A DNA stretch of 30,385 nt from an uncultured beta proteobacterium (lineage in GTDB: Bacteria; Pseudomonadota; Gammaproteobacteria; Burkholderiales; Burkholderiaceae_C). The notes beneath the pieces were generated by a model. It was not told the origin of the DNA and did not search any database. It worked only from the letters and a program-made list of their open reading frames with translations. Each line of letters begins with the position of its first letter. The stretch's first letter is position 1. Below, in pieces: positions 1 through 7,461 of this stretch. Location of the stretch: positions 1 through 30,385 of the forward strand of contig CAISIP010000231.1 of assembly GCA_903885415.1 (NCBI GenBank). Direction: 5' to 3'. The translations under genes were made by a program, and so were the position numbers.

Positions 1-393
1 ATGCGCGACAGCGACCCGGTGAATGGGTCGATCATCAACATATCGTCGGTCATGGGCCTGGTCAGCCTAGACGGCCTGGACGCTTACAGTGCATCCAAGG
101 GCGGCGTGCGCCTTTACAGCAAGTCGGTCGCGCTGTCGTGCGCCGAGAAGCGTCTGGCCATCCGCGTCAACACGATCCACCCGGGCTTCATCGAGACGCC
201 GCTGCTGCGCCAGGGAATGGCACGCATCAAGGATCCGGCCGAGGCCGAGCGGGTTTACGCTGCGCTGCAGCCGGTGGGCCACCTCGGGACGCCCGAGGAC
301 ATCGCCTACGGCGCGCTCTATCTTGCCTCCGACGAGGCCAAGTTCGTCACTGGCGCCGAGCTGGTGATCGACGGCGGCTATACCGCGCGCTGA
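1..393 (+). CDS. SDR-family oxidoreductase, C-terminal part (5' end outside window)
   Basis: This is the C-terminal half of a classical short-chain dehydrogenase/reductase, about 130 of the usual 250 residues. The N-terminal Rossmann glycine motif and NNAG motif are missing because the window begins inside the gene; the ATG at position 1 is probably an internal methionine. The catalytic set is visible: Ser16 in NISS, Tyr29 and Lys33 in YSASK (window numbering). The tail ends in the typical TGAELVIDGGYTAR, seen in NAD(P)-dependent alcohol dehydrogenases and 3-oxoacyl reductases. It should oxidise or reduce a hydroxyl/keto group in the cytoplasm; the substrate cannot be read. It is followed after 57 bases by the NIPSNAP gene and may belong to the same operon as the Bug receptor and the hydratase/lyase genes. 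Family is certain, substrate unknown. Confidence 0.9.
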   Translation: MRDSDPVNGSIINISSVMGLVSLDGLDAYSASKGGVRLYSKSVALSCAEKRLAIRVNTIHPGFIETPLLRQGMARIKDPAEAERVYAALQPVGHLGTPEDIAYGALYLASDEAKFVTGAELVIDGGYTAR

Positions 394-450
394 GTCGATT
401 ACCGGCTGTCGATTTGCAATACCCACCCCACTTTTATCCAGGAGACCGAC

Positions 451-777
451 ATGATTTATGAACTGCGCATTTACGACGCCCTGCCCGGCCGGATGCCCGC
501 GCTGCTGAAGCGATTTGAAACCCAGACGCTCAGGATCTGGGAGCGCATGGGAATCCGCCAGGGCGGCTTCTGGACCACCGTGATCGGTCCGTCGCATCTG
601 CAGCTGACCTACATGCTGGTGTGGGAGTCGATGGCCGAGCGCGAAAGCAAGTGGACCGCATTCCAGACCGACCCGGAGTGGATCGCTGCCTGGGCCGAGT
701 CGGAAAAAGACGGCATTATCGTCAGCAAGATTGCCAGCTCGTTCCTGAGTCCGACCAAGTTTTCGTCGCTGCAATAG
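451..777 (+). CDS. NIPSNAP family small protein
   Basis: A 108-residue protein starting MIYELRIYDALPGRMPALL, the usual opening of the NIPSNAP/dimeric alpha-beta barrel family: a YELRxY strand, then an amphipathic helix with a conserved W around residue 30. A second half contains TYMLVWESMAERESKW and a repeated W-rich helix (DPEWIAAW). Members are ferredoxin-like alpha-beta barrel proteins that often sit in catabolic operons and whose biochemical roles are mostly undefined. A strong Shine-Dalgarno AGGAG lies about 7 bases before the ATG. The gene lies between the SDR and the Bug receptor on the same strand, consistent with an auxiliary or small enzymatic role in the same pathway. The family call is firm; no reaction can be assigned. 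Confidence 0.88.
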   Translation: MIYELRIYDALPGRMPALLKRFETQTLRIWERMGIRQGGFWTTVIGPSHLQLTYMLVWESMAERESKWTAFQTDPEWIAAWAESEKDGIIVSKIASSFLSPTKFSSLQ

Positions 778-855
778 CGCCGCGCGTGGCAGACCGCGCA
801 GGGTCCGCCACGGTCTATATACTGGTCCGCTTCCTGCAACCATAGAGGCGAACCC

Positions 856-1836
856 ATGACCATCCGTCACCGCTTGGCGACACTTGTCTTTGCCGCATTG
901 GTACTCGGCGGTGTGGTAGCGCAGGCCGCCGAGGGCGACAACTTTCCCTCGCAGCCGGTGAAGATCATCGTCGGCTTCGCCCCCGGCGGCAGCGCCGACA
1001 CGGTTGCGCGCATACTCGCGCCGCGTTTGTCCGAGGCGTTCAAGCAAATCGTCGTGATCGAGAACAAGGCCGGCGCCGGCGGCAATATTGCGACCGACTT
1101 CCTGATCAAGGCGCCCCCCGACGGCCACACCATCATGCTCGGAACCATCGGCTCGCTGTCGGTCAACCAGCATCTGAACAAGTTGGCCTATGACCCGATT
1201 GCCGACACCGCGGCGCTGTCGATCGCCGTGGTATTCACCAACGTTCTGGTCGTGAATGCGTCCAGTGATGTGCGCAGCCTGGACGACTATGTGCGCCAGG
1301 GTCGGGCAGACAATTCGCGCATGTCCTTCGGCTCCTCCGGCATCGGTAGCAGCGGGCACCTGGCGGGCGAGCTGCTCAAGTCGGCGGCAGGGCTCAATAA
1401 CCAGCATGTCGCCTACCGCGGCGGCGCGCCGGCCATGAACGACCTGCTCGGCGGCGCGCTGCCGTCCATCTTCTCGAGCCCAACCGACGCGCTACAGCAT
1501 ATACAGACCGGACGTTTGCGTCCCATCGCCACCACCGGCAGCAAGCGCTTGGACGCATTGCCCCATATTCCCACGATTGCCGAGTCGGGTTATCCGGGCT
1601 TTGAAGCCGTCAACTGGTACGCTTTTGCCGCGCCGCTGCGCACCCCGCCGGAGGTCGTTCGCCGGCTGAACCTGGCCATTGTGAGCGTGCTGGGCGACGC
1701 CGGCATCGTCGCTCAACTGCGCAAGATCGGCCTCGAACCCAACCCGACCAGCCCGGCCGAGGCGGCGCGCTATATCCGCGCCGAGAGCGACAAATGGGGC
1801 GCCGTGGTCCGCAAGGCCAAGATCAAGGGCGAATGA
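856..1836 (+). CDS. Bug/TctC-family periplasmic solute receptor
   Basis: A 326-residue tripartite-tricarboxylate-transporter receptor (Bug family, TctC-like). It begins with a Sec signal peptide (basic MTIRHR, hydrophobic stretch, AxA cleavage site near residue 24). The mature protein opens with the family hallmark FPSQPVKIIVGFAPGGSAD (residues 30-48). Later segments such as GSSGIGSSGHLAGELL and VAYRGGAPAMNDLLGG match the ligand-binding lobes. These receptors bind carboxylates in the periplasm and are hugely expanded in Burkholderiales, commonly without linked TctA/TctB membrane genes, as here. A TATACT -10-like element near 818-823 precedes it, with no convincing -35. The stop overlaps the next start (ATGA at 1833-1836), so it is translationally coupled to the aconitase-like pair, which suggests that the ligand is that pathway's di- or tricarboxylate substrate. 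Confidence 0.93.
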   Translation: MTIRHRLATLVFAALVLGGVVAQAAEGDNFPSQPVKIIVGFAPGGSADTVARILAPRLSEAFKQIVVIENKAGAGGNIATDFLIKAPPDGHTIMLGTIGSLSVNQHLNKLAYDPIADTAALSIAVVFTNVLVVNASSDVRSLDDYVRQGRADNSRMSFGSSGIGSSGHLAGELLKSAAGLNNQHVAYRGGAPAMNDLLGGALPSIFSSPTDALQHIQTGRLRPIATTGSKRLDALPHIPTIAESGYPGFEAVNWYAFAAPLRTPPEVVRRLNLAIVSVLGDAGIVAQLRKIGLEPNPTSPAEAARYIRAESDKWGAVVRKAKIKGE

Positions 1837-3137
1837 TGGACGCACGGTCTGGTGCAGCGACGATCGCCGAGAAAATTCTCGCGCGCCATGCCGGCGTGCA
1901 GCGGGTGCGGCCCGGCGACATCGTGATCGCCCGCGTCGATTTCGCCATGGTGCACGACGCGCGCGCGCCCAATGCGATGCGCATGGTCGAAAAACTGGGC
2001 GCTGCGCGCCTGCCGTTCGCGTCGCGCACAGCCTGGGTACTCGACCATTTCTCGCCGCCGCCGACGCTCGAGGCGGCGCAGGGCCACAGCGCGATGCGCA
2101 GCTTCGCCGACCGCCACGGCAGCGTCCTGTACGACATTGGCGACGGCATCTGCCATCAAGTGCTGCCCGAGGGCGGGCACCTGACCTGCGGGGACCTGGT
2201 CGTTGGTACCGATACCCATTCGGTGACCTATGGCGCCTTCAACGCCTTTGGCACCGGAATCGAGGGCAGCGACGTCAGCGCGGTGATGGCCACCGGCAAG
2301 GTTTGGCTGCGCGTTCCCGAATCGGTGCGGGTGACCCTGGGCGGGCGCTTGCAGCCCGGCGTCTGGGCCAAGGACATCACGCTGCATATGCTCGGACGCT
2401 TCGGCGCCGAAGGCCTGAATTACCGGGCGATCGAATACGTCGGAGCCGCGGTGGCAGCGATGGAAATAGACGACCGCATGACGCTGGCCAACCATGCGGC
2501 CGAACTCGGTGCGAAAGCGGCGCTGCTGGAGGCGGACCACAAGACCCTCGCCTGGCTCGCCGCGCACGGCGCGAAGCCGCCGCAGGTGGTTTGCGCCGAC
2601 GCCGATGCGGCCTATGCCGACTGCTTCGAGATCGACGCCGCGGCGCTATCGCCGCAGGTGGCGCGCCGGCACGCGGTCGACGACGTCGTCGCAGCCTGCG
2701 AGGTGATCGGGCAGAAAATCAACTTCGCCCTGATCGGAACCTGCACCAACGGGCGGCTGGACGACATCCGCCAGGCGGCGGCGATTCTCAAGGGCCGCCA
2801 TATCGCGCGCGGCGTTCGCATGATCGTCACGCCGGCTTCACGCCAGATCTACCTCGCAGCCGCACGCGAGGGGCTGATCGAGGCGCTGACCGAAGCCGGG
2901 GCATCGGTCGAGGCGGCCGGTTGCGGCACCTGCGTCGGCATCACCAACCACCTGATACCGGGCGACCGTGAGGTGGTGATCTCCAGTGCCAACCGCAACT
3001 TCCAGGGCCGACTGGGAAACCACGACGCCGAGATCTGGCTCGGATCGGCGGCGACGGTTGCCGCTTCGGCGTTGACCGGGTGCATCACCGACCCGCGTAC
3101 CGTCCCCGGCGGCCAATGGGAAGCGGCGCATGGCTGA
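1833..3137 (+). CDS. Aconitase/isopropylmalate-dehydratase family large subunit
   Basis: A 434-residue [4Fe-4S] hydro-lyase large subunit. I chose the ATG at 1833, which overlaps the Bug stop as ATGA and has AAGGG just upstream, over an in-frame ATG at 1794 inside the Bug gene. The three cluster cysteines are present with exact family spacing: Cys304 in GTCTNGR, and Cys364 and Cys367 in AGCGTCVG. The GTDTHSVTYGAFNAFGTGIEGSD block is the substrate/cluster-binding loop. At 434 residues it is nearer to the archaeal-type LeuC/homoaconitase/dimethylmaleate hydratase size than to the ~466-residue leucine-pathway LeuC. It overlaps the small-subunit gene by 8 bases and is followed by a lyase instead of leuB. 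I infer a catabolic hydratase rather than leucine biosynthesis; the substrate is not shown. Confidence 0.92.
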   Translation: MMDARSGAATIAEKILARHAGVQRVRPGDIVIARVDFAMVHDARAPNAMRMVEKLGAARLPFASRTAWVLDHFSPPPTLEAAQGHSAMRSFADRHGSVLYDIGDGICHQVLPEGGHLTCGDLVVGTDTHSVTYGAFNAFGTGIEGSDVSAVMATGKVWLRVPESVRVTLGGRLQPGVWAKDITLHMLGRFGAEGLNYRAIEYVGAAVAAMEIDDRMTLANHAAELGAKAALLEADHKTLAWLAAHGAKPPQVVCADADAAYADCFEIDAAALSPQVARRHAVDDVVAACEVIGQKINFALIGTCTNGRLDDIRQAAAILKGRHIARGVRMIVTPASRQIYLAAAREGLIEALTEAGASVEAAGCGTCVGITNHLIPGDREVVISSANRNFQGRLGNHDAEIWLGSAATVAASALTGCITDPRTVPGGQWEAAHG

Positions 3138-3648
3138 TGCGGCATTTGGTGTGCTGCACGGGCGCGTCTACCGGCTCGGTGACGACGTCAACACCGACCT
3201 CAACTGCTCGGGAAAATACCTGCCGGGGATGAACGAGGCGACCATCGCGGCGCAGGTGTTCGAGCCGGTGGCGCCGGGCTTCGCGGCGCGCTTTGTGGCC
3301 GGCGGCGTGATCGTTGCGGGCCGGCATTTCGGTATCAACTCTTCGCGCGAACAGGCGGTGCATATTTTGCGGCGCATTGGCGTCGCCGCCATCGTTGCGC
3401 CTTCCTTTGGCCGGCAGTTTTTCCGTAACGCGATCAACAATGGCCTTCCGGTGATCGAGTGTGATGTGGCTGGAATCGCCGAGGCCGACCCGATTGAAAT
3501 CGACCTCGGTGCCCAAAGCCTGCGTTTGCCGGCGCAGGACCTGACGCGGCGTCTCGCCGCGCTGCCTGATGCGATCCGCGCGATCCTGCGCGAAGGCGGC
3601 CTGATTGCGTTCCTGCGCAAATACCCCGACTGGGAGCTGACGCCATGA
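3130..3648 (+). CDS. Aconitase/isopropylmalate-dehydratase family small subunit
   Basis: A 172-residue swivel-domain small subunit that pairs with the preceding large subunit. It has the GDDVNTDLNCSGKYL opening (residues 18-31), corresponding to the family GDxINTDxIxPGKYL. The substrate-specificity/active-site loop reads GRHFGINSSREQ (residues 64-75), where most relatives have a GxxFGxGSSREH form; the CG/SG pair is replaced by IN and the final His by Gln. That departure supports a substrate other than isopropylmalate, although the SSRE core is retained. Its start overlaps the large-subunit end by 8 bases, and its stop overlaps the lyase start (ATGA at 3645-3648), so the three genes are probably translated together. 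The class is secure; dimethylmaleate, citraconate or homoaconitate-type substrates are all possible. Confidence 0.92.
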   Translation: MADAAFGVLHGRVYRLGDDVNTDLNCSGKYLPGMNEATIAAQVFEPVAPGFAARFVAGGVIVAGRHFGINSSREQAVHILRRIGVAAIVAPSFGRQFFRNAINNGLPVIECDVAGIAEADPIEIDLGAQSLRLPAQDLTRRLAALPDAIRAILREGGLIAFLRKYPDWELTP

Positions 3649-4562
3649 ATGCTGCGGTCCCGGGCGGCCGCGCCAGCCGACTGCGCCGTGCGCTGCGCGA
3701 GCGACTGGCCATCGCGATCCGTGGCGGACCCGCGCTGGTGGCGCCCGGCGTCTACGACGGCTACGGCGCGCGGATGGTCGCGCAGTCGGGCTTTGAGGCG
3801 GTCTACATGACCGGCAACGGCGTCTCGGCGTGCCTGCTCGGTCGGCCGGATGTCGGCCTGATAGACCTGTCGCTGATGGCGGGGCACGCCCGGCGCGTCG
3901 CGTCCTGCGTCGAACTGCCGCTGATCTGCGACGCCGACACCGGATACGGTGGCGTGGTTGGCGTTCGGCGCACGGTACAGGAGTTTGAGGCCGCCGGTGT
4001 CGCTGCAATCCACATAGAGGATCAGACCACGCCCAAGCGCTGCGCGCAGTTGCCCGGCGCGCGCAGCGTGCTGGACTTTGGCGCGGCGGTTGACAAGATC
4101 GCTGCCGCCGTGGCGGCACGCGAGGACCCCGGCTTCATGGTCATCGCCCGCACCGACAGCGTCGGTGCTAATGGGCTCGAAGACGGCATCCGCCGGGCGC
4201 AGGCCTTCGAGCGCGCCGGCGCCGACGCGCTGTTCGTCGAACTCAAGGCGCACGCCAATATCCTGGACGACATCCGTCGCATCGCCGACGCTGTGTCGAT
4301 CCCGTGCACGGTGAATGTTGACGCCGGCGGCCCGCTGGCGTCGCTGCAGACGAAGGATCTGCACCGCCATGGCATCGCGCTGGCGATTTATCCCGCCCTG
4401 CTGCGCAACGCGCTGGGATTTGCCATGCGCGAGGCGCTGGGGCACCTGCGCGACGACGGCAACACGGCGGCGATGTGCGCGCGCATGCTCAGCGCGCGCG
4501 AGTACAGCGACTGCCTCGGGCTGCCAGAAGTCGAGGACTGGGAAAGACGCTTTCCGGGCTGA
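3645..4562 (+). CDS. Isocitrate lyase/PEP-mutase superfamily C-C lyase
   Basis: A 305-residue TIM-barrel enzyme of the ICL/PEP-mutase superfamily. Metal and substrate motifs are visible: DADTGYGG (Asp96, Asp98) and IEDQTTPKRCAQLPG with the catalytic-loop Cys133. Having PKRC instead of a PK-N-S type loop argues for a lyase (methylisocitrate, dimethylmalate or citramalate-type) and against PEP mutase or phosphonopyruvate hydrolase. The usual CGH of the loop is CAQ here, a notable change beside the catalytic cysteine. The family cleaves 2-hydroxy-dicarboxylates to pyruvate, glyoxylate or oxaloacetate plus a carboxylic acid. Coupled behind the hydro-lyase pair, it predicts hydration of an unsaturated dicarboxylate and then aldol-type cleavage, as in the dimethylmaleate/dimethylmalate step of anaerobic nicotinate breakdown. 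The exact substrate is inferred only. Confidence 0.9.
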   Translation: MNAAVPGGRASRLRRALRERLAIAIRGGPALVAPGVYDGYGARMVAQSGFEAVYMTGNGVSACLLGRPDVGLIDLSLMAGHARRVASCVELPLICDADTGYGGVVGVRRTVQEFEAAGVAAIHIEDQTTPKRCAQLPGARSVLDFGAAVDKIAAAVAAREDPGFMVIARTDSVGANGLEDGIRRAQAFERAGADALFVELKAHANILDDIRRIADAVSIPCTVNVDAGGPLASLQTKDLHRHGIALAIYPALLRNALGFAMREALGHLRDDGNTAAMCARMLSAREYSDCLGLPEVEDWERRFPG

Positions 4563-4590
4563 GCGCGCCAGCATAGGGTCCGGGCAGGAT

Positions 4591-4625
4591 CAGCGCCCCG
4601 CCACGCGAGCGAGGCAGCGGGGCTG
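4591..4625. terminator. GC-rich hairpin between convergent genes (possible terminator)
   Basis: The left arm CAG-CG-CCCCGC and the right arm GCGGGGCTG form a nine-pair stem with a two-base bulge around a 15-base loop. It sits in the 124-base gap between the convergent lyase and cysteine-desulfurase genes. No T-run follows on either strand, so intrinsic termination is uncertain. The rest of the gap shows nothing else. Confidence 0.28.
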
Positions 4626-4686
4626 CTAAGGCGGGGCCCTTGCAGCCCGCTGGTTGGTCCGAGCCGCCTCCTGTGCGGCCCGGTTT

Positions 4687-6786
4687 TCAACCCGCCATCG
4701 CCAATCCACCACCCATATGCCAGGCCTGTGCATGGCCCAGCCGACGCAGGCACGCGGCTGCGCGCTCGCTGCGGTTGCCGCTGCGGCACACGAACACCAG
4801 CGCCCCGGGTTCGGCAAGTCGCCATCGCGCGATCTGGTCGGCCAGTCGGCCCATCGGCACATTGACGCTTTGGGGCCCCTCCCAGGACCGCGGTGGGCTG
4901 GCGAGGAATTCGAAGTCCTCGCGCACGTCGACCAGCAGCGTGCCCGGATGCGCCAGCAAGAAGCCGTCGATCTCGTTCGGTGCTAGTTCCATGGCGTGCG
5001 CTTCGGCATCGCCCGGCTGTGCGGCATCCAAGCTGGCGGCGATCATGCCTTGGGGATCCAGCGCCGGGCACAGCAGCGTGCGCGGCTGCAGCACCGGAGC
5101 AAGCCTGTGCGCCAGCGTCGGGTCGACCGGCAGCGTTCCCGCTTCGTGGCCGGTAAAGGCGAACTGCACCGCGCTGGTGTCCACGGCATCGCCGACGCAG
5201 ACACCAAGCAGGTAGACATTGGCTGCGGCGTGCGGCAGCCGGGCGATCCACCGTGGGCCCAGCCGCAGGGTGGCAACCCGCGTGCCGTCGGCTAGCGCCG
5301 CGTCAGCTGCGGCGGCGTTGGGCCAACCCGCGCCGTCGCAGGACGGGTCGCTGGTCTGCAGGCGCGCACCCAGGCGCAGGGCCAGCGCCGCGCGCACCGG
5401 CGCAAGACCGGCTCGGGTGCCGAGAACCGCCAGCACCTGGTAGTCGTGGCCCTCGATGGTCGCGACCAGCCGGTCGAGCAGATCGGCCAGCGGGTCGATC
5501 ACGATGCAGCAGCGGCTCGCGGCGTCAGCGATCAGCCAGCTGCAGGCATCGCCGCAGTGCAGCTGGAAAACGCCGTCCGCAGGCGCGATGGCTGCGCCGG
5601 GCGGCAGCAGTCCGCTGGAGCGCAATGCGCCGCCGCAGTTGGCGATACGCTGGCACGCGGCGTCGATGAAGGTTTCGTCGGCCGCGGGGCCAAAAGACAT
5701 TCGTACCGCGGACTCGGTCTGCCATGCCGGCAGGCCCATCGCCTCGAGCACATAGCTCGGCTGCGCGCGGGCAGCCGAGCAGGCGCTGCCCGCGCTGACA
5801 CGAACGCCGGCGGCGTCAAATAGGTCGAGCATCTCCTTGCTCGAAAAGCCCGGCACCGAAAAGTTCAGCGTGGTCGGCAGCGCGTGGCCGAAGGGGGTGT
5901 TGAAAACCAGGCCCGGGAACGCGGCGCGTAGGCTGTCCGCAAGCCGGTCGCGAAAGGCCGCGAGCGCCGCCGGCTGGCGAAAGCTGTAACCATCTTCGAG
6001 CGCCTCGAGGACGCTGGCTAGCGCGGCAATGCCCGCCATGTTTTCGGTGCCGGAGCGGTTTCCCTGTTCCTGGCCTCCACCGGCTAATAGCGGCGTGAAC
6101 GGCGCGCCGTCGCGCACATACAGCAGGCCGGTGCCTTTGGGCGCGTAGAGCTTGTGGCCTGAAAAGGCCGCGTAATCGATGCGGGTGGCCGACAGGTTCA
6201 GCCGCAGCTTGCCCAGCGCCTGCACGCAGTCGACCAGCCAGCAGGCGGTGCTGTGTTGGAGCGCCGCCTCAATGCCGGCAAGGTCCGATACCACGCCGGT
6301 TTCGTTGTTGGCGGCCATCGTGCAGACCATCGCCGCCTGCGGTGCCATGGCGCGCAGCGCCTGCAGGTCGTGCAGACCGCGACGGTCTACCGGAATCGCG
6401 CGCAACTGCAAGCGCAGGCCGAGCACCTGGTTCCAGTGCGCAAGGCTTTCCGGCACCGCCTTGTGCTCGGTGGCGCCATAGAGCAGCAGGTCTGCGCCCG
6501 TATGCCCGCTGTCGCGCCGTTCGCGCGCGGCGCACAGTCCCGACAGCACGGCCGTCTGGATGCCTTCCGTGGCGCCGCTGACAAACATGAGCCGCCCGGC
6601 GCCGGTTCCGAGCAAGCGCGCCGCGCGCGCACGCGCCTGGTCGAGCAAGCGCCGGGCCTGTAGCCCGCTACAGTGCGCGCTGCTCGGATTGCCGAACAGT
6701 GCGCGCATGGTGTGCTGCGCCTGATGCGCCGCCTGCGCAAGCACGGCAGTGGTGGCGTTGGCGTCCATGTAGATCTCGGTGTGCAT
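4687..6786 (-). CDS. Cysteine desulfurase / degenerate persulfide-dioxygenase-like / rhodanese fusion
   Basis: A 699-residue three-domain protein. I chose the ATG at 6786, which has GGAG upstream and begins MHTEIYMDANATT; the frame is open 45 codons further but has no homology-like content there. Residues 1-385 are a NifS/IscS-type PLP cysteine desulfurase: His108 in ATEHKAV, Asn-Glu-Thr at 161-163, PLP lysine Lys212 in SGHKLYAPKG, and persulfide Cys336 in SAGSACSA. Residues ~405-590 follow the layout of ETHE1-type metallo-beta-lactamase persulfide dioxygenases (LIADAASRCCIVIDP, then an R-LGARL element and PRTLLCPALDPQG). The zinc/iron motif HxHxDH is replaced by TRAGLA (458-462) and the PGHDY histidine by PALDP. 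Residues ~600-699 are a rhodanese with Cys667 in CRSGNRS. It probably moves sulfur from cysteine to the rhodanese cysteine. It is divergent from a DecR-like regulator. Confidence 0.88.
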   Translation of the reverse strand: MHTEIYMDANATTAVLAQAAHQAQHTMRALFGNPSSAHCSGLQARRLLDQARARAARLLGTGAGRLMFVSGATEGIQTAVLSGLCAARERRDSGHTGADLLLYGATEHKAVPESLAHWNQVLGLRLQLRAIPVDRRGLHDLQALRAMAPQAAMVCTMAANNETGVVSDLAGIEAALQHSTACWLVDCVQALGKLRLNLSATRIDYAAFSGHKLYAPKGTGLLYVRDGAPFTPLLAGGGQEQGNRSGTENMAGIAALASVLEALEDGYSFRQPAALAAFRDRLADSLRAAFPGLVFNTPFGHALPTTLNFSVPGFSSKEMLDLFDAAGVRVSAGSACSAARAQPSYVLEAMGLPAWQTESAVRMSFGPAADETFIDAACQRIANCGGALRSSGLLPPGAAIAPADGVFQLHCGDACSWLIADAASRCCIVIDPLADLLDRLVATIEGHDYQVLAVLGTRAGLAPVRAALALRLGARLQTSDPSCDGAGWPNAAAADAALADGTRVATLRLGPRWIARLPHAAANVYLLGVCVGDAVDTSAVQFAFTGHEAGTLPVDPTLAHRLAPVLQPRTLLCPALDPQGMIAASLDAAQPGDAEAHAMELAPNEIDGFLLAHPGTLLVDVREDFEFLASPPRSWEGPQSVNVPMGRLADQIARWRLAEPGALVFVCRSGNRSERAAACLRRLGHAQAWHMGGGLAMAG

Positions 6787-6873
6787 CGGTGCTCCGGTGG
6801 GTTGCCTTGCAGCGCGTCGGAGCGGCGCGCCAGCACAGGCCAGTGAACCAGAGTCTAGGCACAGGTCGGGAGA

Positions 6874-6931
6874 AGAATATTCTGATATTTCCCTTATTTT
6901 CGATATAGATAGTATATTCATGCTATCTATA
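6874..6931. promoter_or_regulatory. AT-rich divergent promoter region with operator-like palindrome
   Basis: This stretch lies between the fusion gene and the regulator and is conspicuously AT-rich against GC-rich flanks. It contains a perfect 9-base inverted repeat, TATAGATAG (6904-6912) and CTATCTATA (6923-6931), with a 10-base spacer, and a separate 10-base perfect palindrome AGAATATTCT at 6874-6883. The larger palindrome ends only a few bases before the regulator start. A TATACT hexamer on the minus strand (complement of 6911-6916) could be the -10 of the fusion gene. Lrp/AsnC regulators bind such AT-rich imperfect dyads, so I infer autoregulation plus control of the divergent gene. No footprint evidence is available from sequence alone. 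Confidence 0.6.
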
Positions 6932-6950
6932 GACCATGGGTAGAGTTTTT

Positions 6951-7406
6951 ATGCTGGATCGGATCGATCGCGACATACTGGCTGCGCTGCAGGTCGACGG
7001 CACGCTGTCGATTGCGGCGTTGGCCGAGCGCGTAGGCCTTTCGTCCACCCCCTGCTGGAAGCGCCTCAAGCGGCTCGAGGACGACGGGGTGATCGAACGG
7101 CGCGTGGCGCTGCTCGACCGCAAGAAGGTCGGTTTGCCGGTGACTGTTTTTGTCAGCGTGCGAACGGCCCAGCACGACGAAAAGTGGCTGTCCCAATTTG
7201 TCGCTGCCGTGATCGGGTTGCCCGAGGTGTTGGAGTTTCACCGCATGAGCGGCGAGGTGGACTATCTGCTCAAGGTGGTCGCTACCGATATGGACGGCTA
7301 TGACCGCTTTTACAAAAAGCTGATCAAGGCCGCGCAGCTCACCGGCGTGTCGTCGGCGTTTTCCATGGAGCAGATCAAGTGCACCACGGCTTTGCCGCTG
7401 GGCTAA
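6951..7406 (+). CDS. decR: DecR-like Lrp/AsnC transcriptional regulator (cysteine-responsive type)
   Basis: A 151-residue Lrp/AsnC regulator. An ATG at 6936 in the same frame has no ribosome site and abuts the palindrome; the ATG at 6951 gives the family-standard opening MLDRIDRDILAALQ, so I use it. The N-terminal helix-turn-helix contains LSIAALAERVGLSSTPCWKRLKRLEDDGVI. The C-terminal RAM ligand domain contains PEVLEFHRMSGEVDYLLKV and ends FSMEQIKCTTALPLG. As far as I recall the E. coli DecR (YbaO) sequence, the resemblance is close along the whole length, including TPCWKRLKRLEDDG and the MEQIK-TT-LP tail. DecR senses cysteine and activates cysteine detoxification. The divergent neighbour is a cysteine desulfurase fusion, which fits that role. 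Regulation is inferred from synteny and the shared operator region. Confidence 0.88.
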   Translation: MLDRIDRDILAALQVDGTLSIAALAERVGLSSTPCWKRLKRLEDDGVIERRVALLDRKKVGLPVTVFVSVRTAQHDEKWLSQFVAAVIGLPEVLEFHRMSGEVDYLLKVVATDMDGYDRFYKKLIKAAQLTGVSSAFSMEQIKCTTALPLG

Positions 7407-7461
7407 ACTGCTTCGGACCGACCCTTTGCCTTTGGGCGCCGAACTACTGCAGGAAACGACC

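Noticed and set aside
67..1407. 446-codon minus-strand open frame at the left edge
   Set aside because: It spans the SDR, NIPSNAP and Bug genes in antisense and contains no known motif.
3645..4562. PEP mutase or phosphonopyruvate hydrolase, considered because phosphonate genes lie in the same window
   Set aside because: The catalytic loop is PKRC as in C-C lyases, not the PK-N-S type of phosphonate enzymes, and phnA/phnY are 24 kb away.
3168..4574. 468-codon minus-strand open frame opposite the small subunit and the ICL/PEPM lyase
   Set aside because: It is a mirror of real coding sequence; no recognisable domain, and the plus-strand genes have intact motifs.
4640..5215. 191-codon plus-strand frame opposite the rhodanese part of the fusion
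   Set aside because: The minus-strand rhodanese with CRSGNRS is clearly the real gene; this is its shadow.
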